Source of the DNA: an uncultured Spirochaetaceae bacterium
GTDB taxonomy: Bacteria > Spirochaetota > Spirochaetia > Sphaerochaetales > Sphaerochaetaceae
Length of the DNA stretch: 51,916 nucleotides
Assembly (NCBI GenBank): GCA_944389085.1
Contig: CALXLB010000032.1
Span: 1 to 51,916, forward strand
Reading direction: 5' to 3'
A program made the position numbers and the translations under genes. The notes beneath the pieces are model-generated. The model did no database searches, had not been told where the DNA came from, and saw only the letters and a program-made list of their open reading frames with translations. Each line of letters opens with the position of its first letter. The stretch's first letter is position 1. This document shows, piece by piece, positions 1 to 8,390 of the stretch.

Positions 1-224
1 GTAATATGCCCTTACGGGAATGAGCGAATTCATCGATGCGCCGGGGCTCCTTGTACCGCTCTTCCCCCTCAGCCGCATCTTCTCGCGTTCCGGGCGCAGC
101 AGCCTGTCGGCGGTCGCAGGGCTCAGCCCGATGAGTTTTTCCTCTATCTCTTTGCATACCGGAGCGCGATTCCTAATACCAGTTCATCCCTGGCCTTCCT
201 GCTCATGGCTTTCTTCTTTTTCAT
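1..224 (-). pseudogene. Internally deleted transposase (DDE integrase-type), cut by window edge
   Basis: On the minus strand an ATG at 224 opens a basic helix-turn-helix-like N-terminus (SRKARDELVLGIALRYAK) that stops after about 26 codons. In another frame the sequence resumes with the middle of the same kind of protein (LSPATADRLLRPEREK, then a segment ending SLIPVRAYY) and runs off the left edge. This order matches transposases with an integrase catalytic domain whose core begins soon after a 'QIPIRT' motif. About a hundred codons between the two parts are missing, so the copy is dead. It is clearly more GC-rich than its surroundings, suggesting recent arrival. The IS family is not certain. 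Confidence 0.6.
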
Positions 225-241
225 ACCATAAGCATCCTATC

Positions 242-302
242 CCTTCGGTTAGATTTTATTTTTGATTCTCAGCCATTCCTTCGGTTAGATTATTTTTGAT
301 TC
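242..302. repeat. Direct repeat pair upstream of transposase remnant
   Basis: Two near-identical copies begin CCTTCGGTTAGATT and end TTTTTGATTC. They lie at 242-268 and 278-302, and the second is two bases shorter. They sit directly in front of the transposase start and may be part of the element's promoter or terminal region. Confidence 0.6.
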
Positions 303-313
303 AACGCGCTGTA

Positions 314-343
314 TTGACAGCTCTTTCAACGCGGTTGGATACT
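314..343 (+). promoter_or_regulatory. Putative sigma-70 promoter for the kinase/regulator pair
   Basis: TTGACA at 314-319 and GATACT at 338-343 are separated by 18 bp, about 50 bp before the kinase start. A short open frame also crosses here and ends TGA at 391-393, overlapping the kinase ATG. The kinase may therefore once have been coupled to an upstream gene now lost to the transposon remnant. Confidence 0.45.
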
Positions 344-392
344 ACTATTACGACAAGAATACAGAGCAGGAAATGATGGAGGTGCTGTATTG

Positions 393-1676
393 ATGACATT
401 GATAACAGACATCAGAACCAAGTTCTTTGGCCATACACTGGACTTCCGCATCAGGTTGTTCAATATCCTAGCTCTGGGCGGCGTTATTGTCAGCTTATTC
501 ACTGTATTGATAAGTATTACCATGGAAATGTGGCAAACAGCTGCAGTTGCTGCATTTCTGGTAGTACTCTCAATTAGTCTGATTCTTTTCACGCAGAAAA
601 CAGGGAAGTATCGTATAGCGTACAATGTAACGATTGTCACCATCTTCATGATTTTCATTCCTATGATGTTTTTCACATCGGGAGGACACCGCAGCGGAAT
701 GCCCACTGTTTTTCTCTTTGCTGTTATATTCACTGTTCTGATGCTGGATGGAAAGAACGGTATCTTTATTTCATTTCTGGAGATTGCGGAGTATGCAGCG
801 GTATTCGTTTTTGCCTATCTGCATCCCGAATATGTAACACATTTTGATTCGGAAGTACAGGTTCTTATTGATGTCATCTTCGCAAACACTTGTGTCAGCC
901 TGATATGCGGAGTTGTCCTTTATTTCCACCTGAAGGAGTATGACAGGCAGCGTGAGCAGCTTCGCATACAGAATGAGAAGCTTACCCGCTATGATGCATC
1001 CAGATTGACATTTCTGACGACTGTCTCCCATGAGATAAAAAATCCGCTCAACGCAATCAATCTGCATGCACATGACACAATTGAAATGATGGATGAAGCG
1101 CAGATTGATACCCAGGAAATCAAGAAGAATCAGCAGATTATTGAGAATATGGTGCGGCGTATAGACCGGATCCTCATGGATCTGAAGGATACGGTTGCAA
1201 TCGAGCAAGGGCGATTGTCTCTCAGCCTTGCACCACTGAATCTTGAAGAGCTTCTTGTAGAGATTTCGGAAACATACTTCGGAAAGAACAACACCTCAGG
1301 CAATAAGCTTGTACTCGATCTCGAACACAACCTTCCCCTGATTGAGGCCGATTATGCAAGACTGACCCAGGTCGTAACGAATCTGCTATCGAACGCTATA
1401 CAGCACACAAAGAATGGAGTAATCACAATATCACTATATAAGAAAGGCAATGAACAGATTGCCGTTGTCTCAGATAACGGCGAAGGCATGTCTGAGGACC
1501 TCAAAAAGGATGTCTTCCATAGATATGTATCCTCGGGAGAGGAATACTGGCGGCATGGTATCGGACTTTATGTATGCAATCAGATTATTGAAGCACATGG
1601 AGGCAGAATCTGGCTGGAGAGCAGACTGAACCAAGGCACCTCCGTTGCATTCACCTTACCCGATAAGAGTGGATAA
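393..1676 (+). CDS. Membrane sensor histidine kinase
   Basis: The N-terminal 180 residues contain about six hydrophobic helices and no evident periplasmic sensor domain. A short linker leads to a HisKA domain with the phosphoacceptor box VSHEIKNPL (His near residue 213). A HATPase domain follows with an N-box (NLLSNAIQHTKNG), G1 (VSDNGEGMS) and G2 (RHGIGLYVCNQI). It should autophosphorylate and pass phosphate to the regulator encoded next. GGAGG at 378-382 serves either TTG 390 or ATG 393; ATG overlaps the stop of a short upstream frame as TGATG, so 393 is preferred. The signal sensed is unknown. Confidence 0.85.
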   Translation: MTLITDIRTKFFGHTLDFRIRLFNILALGGVIVSLFTVLISITMEMWQTAAVAAFLVVLSISLILFTQKTGKYRIAYNVTIVTIFMIFIPMMFFTSGGHRSGMPTVFLFAVIFTVLMLDGKNGIFISFLEIAEYAAVFVFAYLHPEYVTHFDSEVQVLIDVIFANTCVSLICGVVLYFHLKEYDRQREQLRIQNEKLTRYDASRLTFLTTVSHEIKNPLNAINLHAHDTIEMMDEAQIDTQEIKKNQQIIENMVRRIDRILMDLKDTVAIEQGRLSLSLAPLNLEELLVEISETYFGKNNTSGNKLVLDLEHNLPLIEADYARLTQVVTNLLSNAIQHTKNGVITISLYKKGNEQIAVVSDNGEGMSEDLKKDVFHRYVSSGEEYWRHGIGLYVCNQIIEAHGGRIWLESRLNQGTSVAFTLPDKSG

Positions 1677-1763
1677 CAGATTCTGATATGACGATGATCT
1701 AGAGCTGGTGAAAACATACGTATGGCGTTAATCCTAGAGCAAGGAGGCAGTGGCGAGAACATT

Positions 1764-2498
1764 ATGATTGATAAGATGTATTCTTGCCAAAGCATTATGT
1801 GTGATAAAAAGGCAATTGTACTGTTAGTTGAGGATGAGAAAGAAGTACTGAATGTCAGCGCAAGAATACTTGCCAGACATGGATATGATGTGCGCACAGC
1901 AGAGAACTGCAGCGAGGCGCTCATCAAAATCAGGAGGACGGTTCCGGACCTCCTCGTACTGGACATAATGCTTCCAGACGGCAACGGTTACTGTATATGC
2001 AAGGTGTTCCGCAGCATGAGCAGCAATCCCGTCATATTTCTCTCCGGTAAAAGCGAGATTACCGATAAAGTCAAAGGCCTGGAGATTGGTGCTGATTACT
2101 ACCTGACAAAGCCCTACAACCCAAGTGAGCTGCTTGCTGTTGCCGATATGCTTATGAAACGTCACATGCAGATGACTATGAAGAACGATAAATTCGCTCC
2201 TATTATAAAAGGCCCGCTTGTACTTGATCTGGAAAAAAGCAAAGCCCTTCTCAATGGAAAGGATGTGTTCCTGACAACTAAGGAATTTACCTTGCTTCTG
2301 CTTCTTGTCCGCAACGAGAACAACGTGCTCTCTGCGCACGAAATATACGAAATGGTCTGGGGATTATCCGCTCCGAACGATACCAATACAGTGCGCTTCC
2401 ATATAACGAATATACGCAAGAAGATTCAGGCGGGAGAGGAGCATGATTACAACATCGTTTCGGTGTATGCTAAGGGATATATGTTTGTTTCCAATTGA
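1764..2498 (+). CDS. OmpR-type response regulator
   Basis: An N-terminal receiver domain (LLVEDEKE, phosphorylatable Asp in LVLDIMLPDG, Lys in YLTKPYNP) is followed by a winged-helix DNA-binding domain (TTKEFTLLLLLVRN to the terminal VYAKGYMF). It is very likely the partner of the kinase just upstream. The start is uncertain. AAGGAGG at 1741-1747 favours ATG 1764 although spacing is long at 16 bases; ATG 1722, 1776 and 1797 are in frame, and the receiver fold itself begins near 1810. The usual GADDY before the conserved Lys reads GADYY here. Target genes are unknown. Confidence 0.82.
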   Translation: MIDKMYSCQSIMCDKKAIVLLVEDEKEVLNVSARILARHGYDVRTAENCSEALIKIRRTVPDLLVLDIMLPDGNGYCICKVFRSMSSNPVIFLSGKSEITDKVKGLEIGADYYLTKPYNPSELLAVADMLMKRHMQMTMKNDKFAPIIKGPLVLDLEKSKALLNGKDVFLTTKEFTLLLLLVRNENNVLSAHEIYEMVWGLSAPNDTNTVRFHITNIRKKIQAGEEHDYNIVSVYAKGYMFVSN

Positions 2499-2790
2499 AA
2501 GTCTTCCGGCCTTCCGCATAATCATCAGTTTTAGGATTAACAAACCCATGAGCTGAAAAGAGTTTCAGAACCTGGCATTTGCCTGCTCCTGATAAATCGG
2601 ATGAGGGGTAGAAGCTCTGTAATGTATCCAAAATCATACTCAGACAGCGGATTGTGATTTTTTCCTCACAATTTTTAAAGTGCCGGATTCTTATGTTAAA
2701 CTCTTCGCAGAAAGATTGGATTGCCTAGGTATGCATCTTCAGAGATATCGGGAGGATGCAGAACGGCAAACCCTACCTAAAGGAGTTTGT

Positions 2791-3303
2791 ATGAAGAAAA
2801 AGATTCTTGTTCTTTTCATCGTTGCTATTCTTGCTGCAGTTCCTGCAATGGCTGATGATATCGAGCTACCGTTCGATTCTGTTGGTACATCAGAGAAGGG
2901 AACCTGGGGCGTTGGTCTCAACCTTGGAACAAACCTTGGTGCTGCTGTTAAGTATAGCTATGGGATTTTCGATATATACGGCAATGTAGGTCTCAGCTTC
3001 ATCGGAGGCTTGGGTGTTACCGTAGAGCCTGGCGTTGACTTCGTTGTCTATGATGTAGATTTCGGTGGTGGACATCACATGCCAATCACTGTTGGTGCAA
3101 TGATCCCTGTAGGCATCTTCATCGGGAACACCTTTGGCCTCAACATCAGCACACTCGTTTCAGGAGGACTTCATTATCAGATTCCTGATGTACCGGTATC
3201 ATTCTATCTTAGGTTAGGTCTCGGACTCAGACTTGATATTATGCCGAGCTTCGGTCTTGGATTCGGATATTCTGGTGCAATTGGTGTACTCTACGAATTC
3301 TAA
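2791..3303 (+). CDS. Small exported beta-barrel-like protein
   Basis: A 170-residue protein. The start follows AAGGAG at 2780-2785 with five-base spacing and opens a classic signal peptide (MKKKILVLF... cleaved after VPAMA). The mature part is glycine-rich with alternating hydrophobic strands and ends in Tyr-Glu-Phe, as in small outer-membrane barrels. No family is recognised. The open frame extends upstream to 2680, but that part lacks a ribosome site and signal-peptide logic. It stands alone after the two-component pair and might be a target of it; that is inference. Confidence 0.65.
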   Translation: MKKKILVLFIVAILAAVPAMADDIELPFDSVGTSEKGTWGVGLNLGTNLGAAVKYSYGIFDIYGNVGLSFIGGLGVTVEPGVDFVVYDVDFGGGHHMPITVGAMIPVGIFIGNTFGLNISTLVSGGLHYQIPDVPVSFYLRLGLGLRLDIMPSFGLGFGYSGAIGVLYEF

Positions 3304-4210
3304 GAATAACAGCTGGATAGTCGATTTCATTTGATTGGACTGATTTGAGTGTTGAAGGGAAAAACAGTTTGCATCTTTGCCATTCAGAATCTTGGTTCAG
3401 TAATACCATCGATGTAATCAAAAATAGAGTAAGCAAGGAATCCGAAGAACTCTTTCCGTTATTTGTAATACTTCTTCCAAATCCTTGTTGCTACGGATTA
3501 TTTACAGAAGATCGCTACTGTCAGGATTGGGCAGATTTCCCTACCTATTTCTTCCCATCCTAACTTTGTAGAAAGCACATAGCTGACCAAGATGGATTTA
3601 TCCGAAACCGCCATTCCAAAAGCCCCGGAGATCAAACTCAGGGGTTTTGACATCACAATGCAATAGCTTTTAGATTCAGCACAAAGTATGCTGGCAAAAA
3701 CGGTATCATTGCACTGAATGTGAGATTTCTACCTGCTCTATTCCCTGTCAGCTTGCTTGCATCCTTTAATCAGGATAGTTCTTTGCAAAGCCACTGAAGC
3801 GAATCTTTGCCAAGATATCAGATAGAACAGATGCAGTATTGCTCCAGACAAAACGGACGGTAATAGGCTCTGGGATGTCAGATTCTGCTGAAGACTATGA
3901 AATGGGTAGCTAAGATTTCTTGTTTTTGCTATAAGCATCTTAACGGAGAGCTTAGCCTAGGCTTAATTGGAATAACCACTCCCTCAGTGTATTACCACAA
4001 TTAGTTATGCTGAAGCTGGGGCAATAACTCACAGGAGGGTTTTCATTCCGCATTAGCAAGCTTGATATCAATCTGCGGTGCTTCTATCTTGCATATATTG
4101 AACGCAATCCAGGTGCATTAACAGAATCAAAGGCATTCTACAATGCTGTCATAAAACCAAGTTCCGGCATCTTTGTTACCTGTCGCTTTGAGGAGATGGC
4201 CAGAACATGA
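3304..4210 (+). other. Gene-poor decayed stretch with a possible gene remnant
   Basis: No convincing gene is present in about 900 bases; all frames are broken. A coherent-looking frame from about 4038 to 4210 (containing FYLAYIERNPGALTESKAFY) ends with a TGA at 4208-4210. That stop overlaps the ATG of the broken DUF4258 gene by the ATGA arrangement, so it may be the tail of a lost operon partner. Its family is not recognised. Confidence 0.35.
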
Positions 4211-4501
4211 TTAAGCATCTATGCAAAGAGAACAAAGTGATATTTCTCTACACACCATAAACAGAATGCTAGGAAGGGATATCGATGTTGACGATGTGCT
4301 TGAAGTTCTGCTCCAGAGCAAAATTATTGAGGATTATCCTGATAACTACCCTTTTCCAAGCTGCCTGATGATGGGAAGAGCAAACGATAGAGCTTTGCAT
4401 GTTGACCTTGCCAATACTACAGATGATCTGAAAATAATTTCAGCTTACTGACAGACGAGAGAAAGCTTGAGAAATATAGAAAGACAAGGAGGAAGAGCTA
4501 A
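4207..4501 (+). pseudogene. DUF4258 protein, broken by at least two frameshifts
   Basis: Three frames must be joined to rebuild the protein. The N-terminus MIKHLCKENKVIF starts at ATG 4207. The core starts with HTINRMLGRDIDVDDVLEVL and includes IIEDYPDNYPFPSCLMMGR and ALHVDLA. The C-terminus DERKLEKYRKTRRKS ends with TAA at 4499-4501. This is the normal architecture of DUF4258, usually a toxin-like partner of a small zinc-finger antitoxin. The indels lie near 4245 and 4447. The TAA overlaps the ATG of the next gene, preserving the coupling of the original pair. Confidence 0.7.
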
Positions 4502-4720
4502 TGTGTTCATTCTGCAAAGGGGATACCATGGTAAACAGTACGACTGCGCATGTCGTCGTTCTTCCCCAAATGCATAATCATTGCCATGACCGTGCCATGT
4601 CTTGAATGTAGCCAGTGCAGAGAAAAATACTATACTGCGGAAATTTCACGTATGCTGGAGAAAACCGTCAAAGAAGCAAAGAAGGTCCGATCACAGACGG
4701 CGAGTCCGTTGCATAAATGA
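4501..4720 (+). pseudogene. YgiT-type (MqsA-like) zinc-finger antitoxin, frameshifted
   Basis: ATG 4501 opens MCSFCKGDTMVNSTTAHVVV with the first zinc-binding CxxC. After a frame change near 4560 the rest follows in another frame: VPCLECSQCREKYYTAE with the second CxxC, then a helical tail ending TGA at 4718-4720. The intact family is about 70-75 residues and acts as antitoxin or autorepressor beside DUF4258. A helix-turn-helix domain is not present, as in the short YgiT-type form. Both members of the pair are inactivated. Confidence 0.7.
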
Positions 4721-4800
4721 TTGCATTCGCACTCATGCAGAGAGCACAGACTGTGCAAATACACAGCCTGTGTTCATTTTTCTTTGAGTCCCAAGTATTC

Positions 4801-5787
4801 TCATTCCCACTCAATCGTGGCACAAGGCTTGGGTGACATATCGTAGCAGACTCTATTGACCCCCTTCACCTCTTTCAGAATCCTGTCTGTGATATGTGAA
4901 AGAAGGTCAAAAGGAATGTTCTCAACAGTCGCAGTCATCGCATCTTTTGTATTTACAGCCCTGATAATGACAGGGTACTCAAAAGTACGCTTTCCATCTT
5001 TGATACCAGTTGAGCGGAAATCAGGGACAGTTGTGAAATACTGCCATACCTTCCCTTCAAGTCCATTCTTTGCAAACTCCTCTCTGAGAATCGCATCTGA
5101 CTCACGTACACATTCAAGCCTGTCACGGGTAATTGCCCCAAGACATCTTACACCAAGACCAGGTCCCGGGAATGGTTGACGATAGACCATATTATCAGGA
5201 AGCCCAAGAGCTTTGCCAACGACTCTGACCTCATCTTTGAAAAGGAATTTCACAGGCTCAACAAGCTCAAATTTAAGATCTTCCGGAAGACCACCTACAT
5301 TATGATGAGCCTTCACCCCATCGCTTTCGATGATATCTGGATAGATGGTTCCCTGAGCAAGGAATGAAATTCCTTCAAGCTTTCTTGCCTCTTCCTCGAA
5401 GACTCTGATGAATTCAGCTCCGATGATTTTCCTTTTTGTCTCCGGATCATCAACCCCAGCAAGCTTGTCAAGGAAGCGGTCCACTGCATCCACATAGACA
5501 AGATTTGCATCCATCTCATCCCTGAAAACCCTGACAACCTGCTCAGGCTCACCTTTTCTCAGAAGTCCATGATTGACATGCACACAGACAAGGTTTTTGC
5601 CGATAGCCTTAATCAGAAGTGCAGCGACAACAGATGAATCTACACCACCTGAGAGTGCCAGAAGAACCTTTCCATCCCCTACCTGCTTTCTTACAGCTTT
5701 GATAGCTTCATCAATAAAAACCTGAGCTGACTCTGCTGTAGATATTCTTTCCATATCTGCAGGCCGAACATTTCCACTGAAGTCCAT
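4801..5787 (-). CDS. guaA: GMP synthase ATP-pyrophosphatase subunit, no glutaminase domain
   Basis: Converts XMP to GMP using ATP and ammonia. The P-loop SGGVDSS is at residues 46-52, followed by AQGTIYPDIIES, the QPFPGPGLGVRC segment and the C-terminal dimerisation domain ending KPCATIEWE. The usual bacterial enzyme is about 510-520 residues with an N-terminal glutamine amidotransferase domain. This one is 328 residues and begins directly at the ATPase part, after AAGGAG with suitable spacing. No amidotransferase gene lies beside it, so it either uses free ammonia or pairs with a subunit encoded elsewhere. The neighbour upstream is a histidine phosphatase on the same strand. Confidence 0.92.
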   Translation of the reverse strand: MDFSGNVRPADMERISTAESAQVFIDEAIKAVRKQVGDGKVLLALSGGVDSSVVAALLIKAIGKNLVCVHVNHGLLRKGEPEQVVRVFRDEMDANLVYVDAVDRFLDKLAGVDDPETKRKIIGAEFIRVFEEEARKLEGISFLAQGTIYPDIIESDGVKAHHNVGGLPEDLKFELVEPVKFLFKDEVRVVGKALGLPDNMVYRQPFPGPGLGVRCLGAITRDRLECVRESDAILREEFAKNGLEGKVWQYFTTVPDFRSTGIKDGKRTFEYPVIIRAVNTKDAMTATVENIPFDLLSHITDRILKEVKGVNRVCYDMSPKPCATIEWE

Positions 5788-5855
5788 AACCGCTCCTTAA
5801 TCTGAATTGTGTCCATCATTGTATATGAATCGACAAAAGAGTTGAAGAGAGGAAA

Positions 5856-6446
5856 TCATTGGCTTATCATTCTGTAGCTTTTAGGAGTGCTGCCATCGGA
5901 GAAAGTAATCACATATCCCAGCCCATTCGGCACACTCATCCTGAGAAATTCGGATTTATCCAGATGAAACAGACCGACAATCGAAGCTCTCATGATTCCA
6001 GAATGCATGACAATAGTCGCAGATGTCACCCCATCTGCTCTGCATTCTGCCACTGTATCATATATTGCATTCATTCCCCGTTCTTTCGCATCAGAAAGCG
6101 TCTCCTCATCAACATAAGGTTCATCATTAACCCAGCTCTGGAAATATGAATCAATCTCTTCTTTTGTCGGAAAGATCCTGCCCTCAAGTGATCTGAAATT
6201 CACTTCCTTGAAACAATCTCTGACAATTGGAGTCTCTTCGGGAAAAAGAATATGGCAGGTCTCTATGCAGCGCCTGAGCGGAGAGGAAAAATATGCATCG
6301 CTTTGAGGGTAAGAGACAGTTTCCCTCATCTTCATCAGTTCTTCTTTCCCTCGGTCAGTAAGATCAACATCCATCCATCCGGAAAGCATATGGCGGACAT
6401 TAGCACAGCTCTCACCATGCCTGACTAAAGTAAGAACAAAATCCAT
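5856..6446 (-). CDS. Histidine phosphatase (phosphoglycerate mutase-like) family protein
   Basis: A 196-residue protein with the catalytic N-terminal motif LVRHGES, the second arginine region SSPLRRCIET, an acidic loop, and the second catalytic His in IVMHSGIMR. This is the branch-2 phosphatase layout (CobC/PhoE/GpmB-like); the substrate cannot be told from sequence. A strong ribosome site (GGAGG) precedes the start. Same strand as guaA with 68 bases between, so possibly co-transcribed. Confidence 0.85.
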   Translation of the reverse strand: MDFVLTLVRHGESCANVRHMLSGWMDVDLTDRGKEELMKMRETVSYPQSDAYFSSPLRRCIETCHILFPEETPIVRDCFKEVNFRSLEGRIFPTKEEIDSYFQSWVNDEPYVDEETLSDAKERGMNAIYDTVAECRADGVTSATIVMHSGIMRASIVGLFHLDKSEFLRMSVPNGLGYVITFSDGSTPKSYRMISQ

Positions 6447-6726
6447 ATTTCCTCCAAATGAATTTATAATTTATTCGAATGAAATTGAAAAGAATACATT
6501 ATGATATAAAATACACATCATAGAAATAATATATAGCTTATTCTCTGTTAGAAATTAATTATAAACATATATTTATAATATAAATTATTATACATTTATT
6601 CAGTATTTTTATAGTAATTTCGTATATATTATCACATTGAATTATAACAAAAAGTTAATCTATACCATCTTGAATATTTCATGTTTTACATTAACCATAA
6701 TCTTAACGACCATTAAGGAGGTCACA

Positions 6727-8352
6727 ATGGTAAAAGGTATGAAAAAGCTTGCAGCAGTTGCAGTCCTTTTTGTATTTGCTCTGACAACGGTATTCGCAGC
6801 AGAAGCCCTTCCTTATGATGGAAAGACCGTAATACTTCACACAAATGATGTACATGGCTCCATTGCAGGTTACGCAAATGTCGCTGAGCTCAGAAATGAA
6901 TATGAAGCTCAGGGAGCTGATGTAATACTTGTGGATGCTGGAGACTTCAGCCAGGGAACAACATATGTCAGTACATCAAAGGGTCTGGATGCCATCACAA
7001 TGATGAATGCAGCCGGCTATGACGTAGTGACACTTGGCAACCATGAATTCGATTATGGTTATGCACAGCTCAAAGACAATCTATCCAAAGCAGAATTCCA
7101 GATTGTCTGTGCAGATGTCTTCGATGAGAACGGTGAGACTATCTACCCTGCCAATACAGTATTCACAACAGATGATCTCACTATCGGTTTCGTTGGTTTT
7201 GAGACACCTGAAGCACAGACAAAGGCAAATCCTGCACTGATCAAGGGTCTCAGATTTGCAGCAGGAGAAGAGCTCTACACAATCGCACAGGAGAATATTG
7301 ATGAACTGAAGGCAGAAGGTGTGGACCTTGTCATTGCTATCGCACACCTCGGAGTCGATGAAGAGTCAGCTCCTAACCGTTCTACAGATCTCTGGGCTAA
7401 CACAACAGGCTTCGACTTCATTATTGACGGACACTCCCACACTGTCATGACAGAAGGTGCAAACGGAGAGCCTATCCAGTCAACAGGAACAGCATTCGCA
7501 AACATCGGAGTCATCATCATCGACAATGAGACCAAGGCTATTGAGGGTAACTTCCTCCAGAGTGTAAGCCATGATGAAGATGGAACAACTGTCTATGACA
7601 TTCCTCACGATATCCAGGTATCCGGCTATGCACAGGAAATCATGGACAGAGTAAATGGTGAGTACAATATCGTATTTGCCCAGTCTCTTGTAGATCTCAA
7701 TGGAGAAAGAGACCCCGGCAACAGGACAGAGGAAACAAACCTCGGTTCTCTCATCTCCGATGCTATCATGTGGACAATTCTCAAGGATGAGGGCAGCCTT
7801 ACTGTAGACGATGAATATGCACTCTCCATTGTGAACGGAGGAGGCATCAGAGCATCCATTGCAAAGGGCAGCATCACAAAGAAAGATGTCAACACAGTCC
7901 TTCCTTTCGGTAATACAATCACAGTTGTATATGTGACAGGAACGGAGCTTCTGGAAGCACTTGAGGCCTCCACCTACTGCACACCTACAGCAATCGGAGG
8001 ATTCCCGCAGGTTGCAGGCATCGAGTTCACTGTTGATACCACAAAGCCATATGATGCAAATGCTGAGACATATCCAGCTTCTACATATTATGGACCTGCT
8101 TCAATCAACAGGGTTACTATCAATAACGTAAATGGCCTGCCATTTGATGAGAACGCTACATATGCAGTCATCACAAATGACTTCATGGCAGCTGGCGGAG
8201 ATACATATTATGCATTCGCTTCATCAACTGACAAATTTGATACAGGCATTCCTCTTGATGAGGCTGTCATGGCATACATAACAGACAAGCTTGGCGGAGT
8301 AGTCGGTGAAGAATATGCAGAGCCATTCGGCCGCATCCACATCGTCAAATAA
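6727..8352 (+). CDS. Secreted 5'-nucleotidase/metallophosphatase (UshA-like)
   Basis: A 541-residue exported enzyme of the 5'-nucleotidase family. It has a signal peptide ending TTVFA, then metal and catalytic motifs ILHTNDVHGS, VDAGDFSQGT, TLGNHEFDYG, IAHLGVDE and DGHSHT. The C-terminal substrate domain contains the family motif IVNGGGIRASI and a late SINRVTIN region. It should hydrolyse extracellular nucleotides in the periplasm or at the surface and supply nucleosides and phosphate. The start is set by AAGGAGG at 6714-6720; the open frame upstream to 6637 lies in very AT-rich DNA and is not coding. The 280-bp AT-rich stretch upstream probably carries its promoter. Confidence 0.93.
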   Translation: MVKGMKKLAAVAVLFVFALTTVFAAEALPYDGKTVILHTNDVHGSIAGYANVAELRNEYEAQGADVILVDAGDFSQGTTYVSTSKGLDAITMMNAAGYDVVTLGNHEFDYGYAQLKDNLSKAEFQIVCADVFDENGETIYPANTVFTTDDLTIGFVGFETPEAQTKANPALIKGLRFAAGEELYTIAQENIDELKAEGVDLVIAIAHLGVDEESAPNRSTDLWANTTGFDFIIDGHSHTVMTEGANGEPIQSTGTAFANIGVIIIDNETKAIEGNFLQSVSHDEDGTTVYDIPHDIQVSGYAQEIMDRVNGEYNIVFAQSLVDLNGERDPGNRTEETNLGSLISDAIMWTILKDEGSLTVDDEYALSIVNGGGIRASIAKGSITKKDVNTVLPFGNTITVVYVTGTELLEALEASTYCTPTAIGGFPQVAGIEFTVDTTKPYDANAETYPASTYYGPASINRVTINNVNGLPFDENATYAVITNDFMAAGGDTYYAFASSTDKFDTGIPLDEAVMAYITDKLGGVVGEEYAEPFGRIHIVK

Positions 8353-8364
8353 AGAATTATCACA

Positions 8365-8390
8365 GGGGCAGTCTCACAGCTGCCCCTTAT
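8365..8390. terminator. Terminator between convergent genes
   Basis: GGGGCAG at 8365-8371 pairs with CTGCCCC at 8380-8386, followed by TTATT. It ends the nucleotidase gene and overlaps the 3' end of the convergent binding-protein gene. The T-run is short. Confidence 0.55.

Noticed and set aside
2680..2790. N-terminal extension of the small barrel-like protein
   Set aside because: A strong ribosome site and signal peptide begin at 2791; the extension is charged and lacks both.
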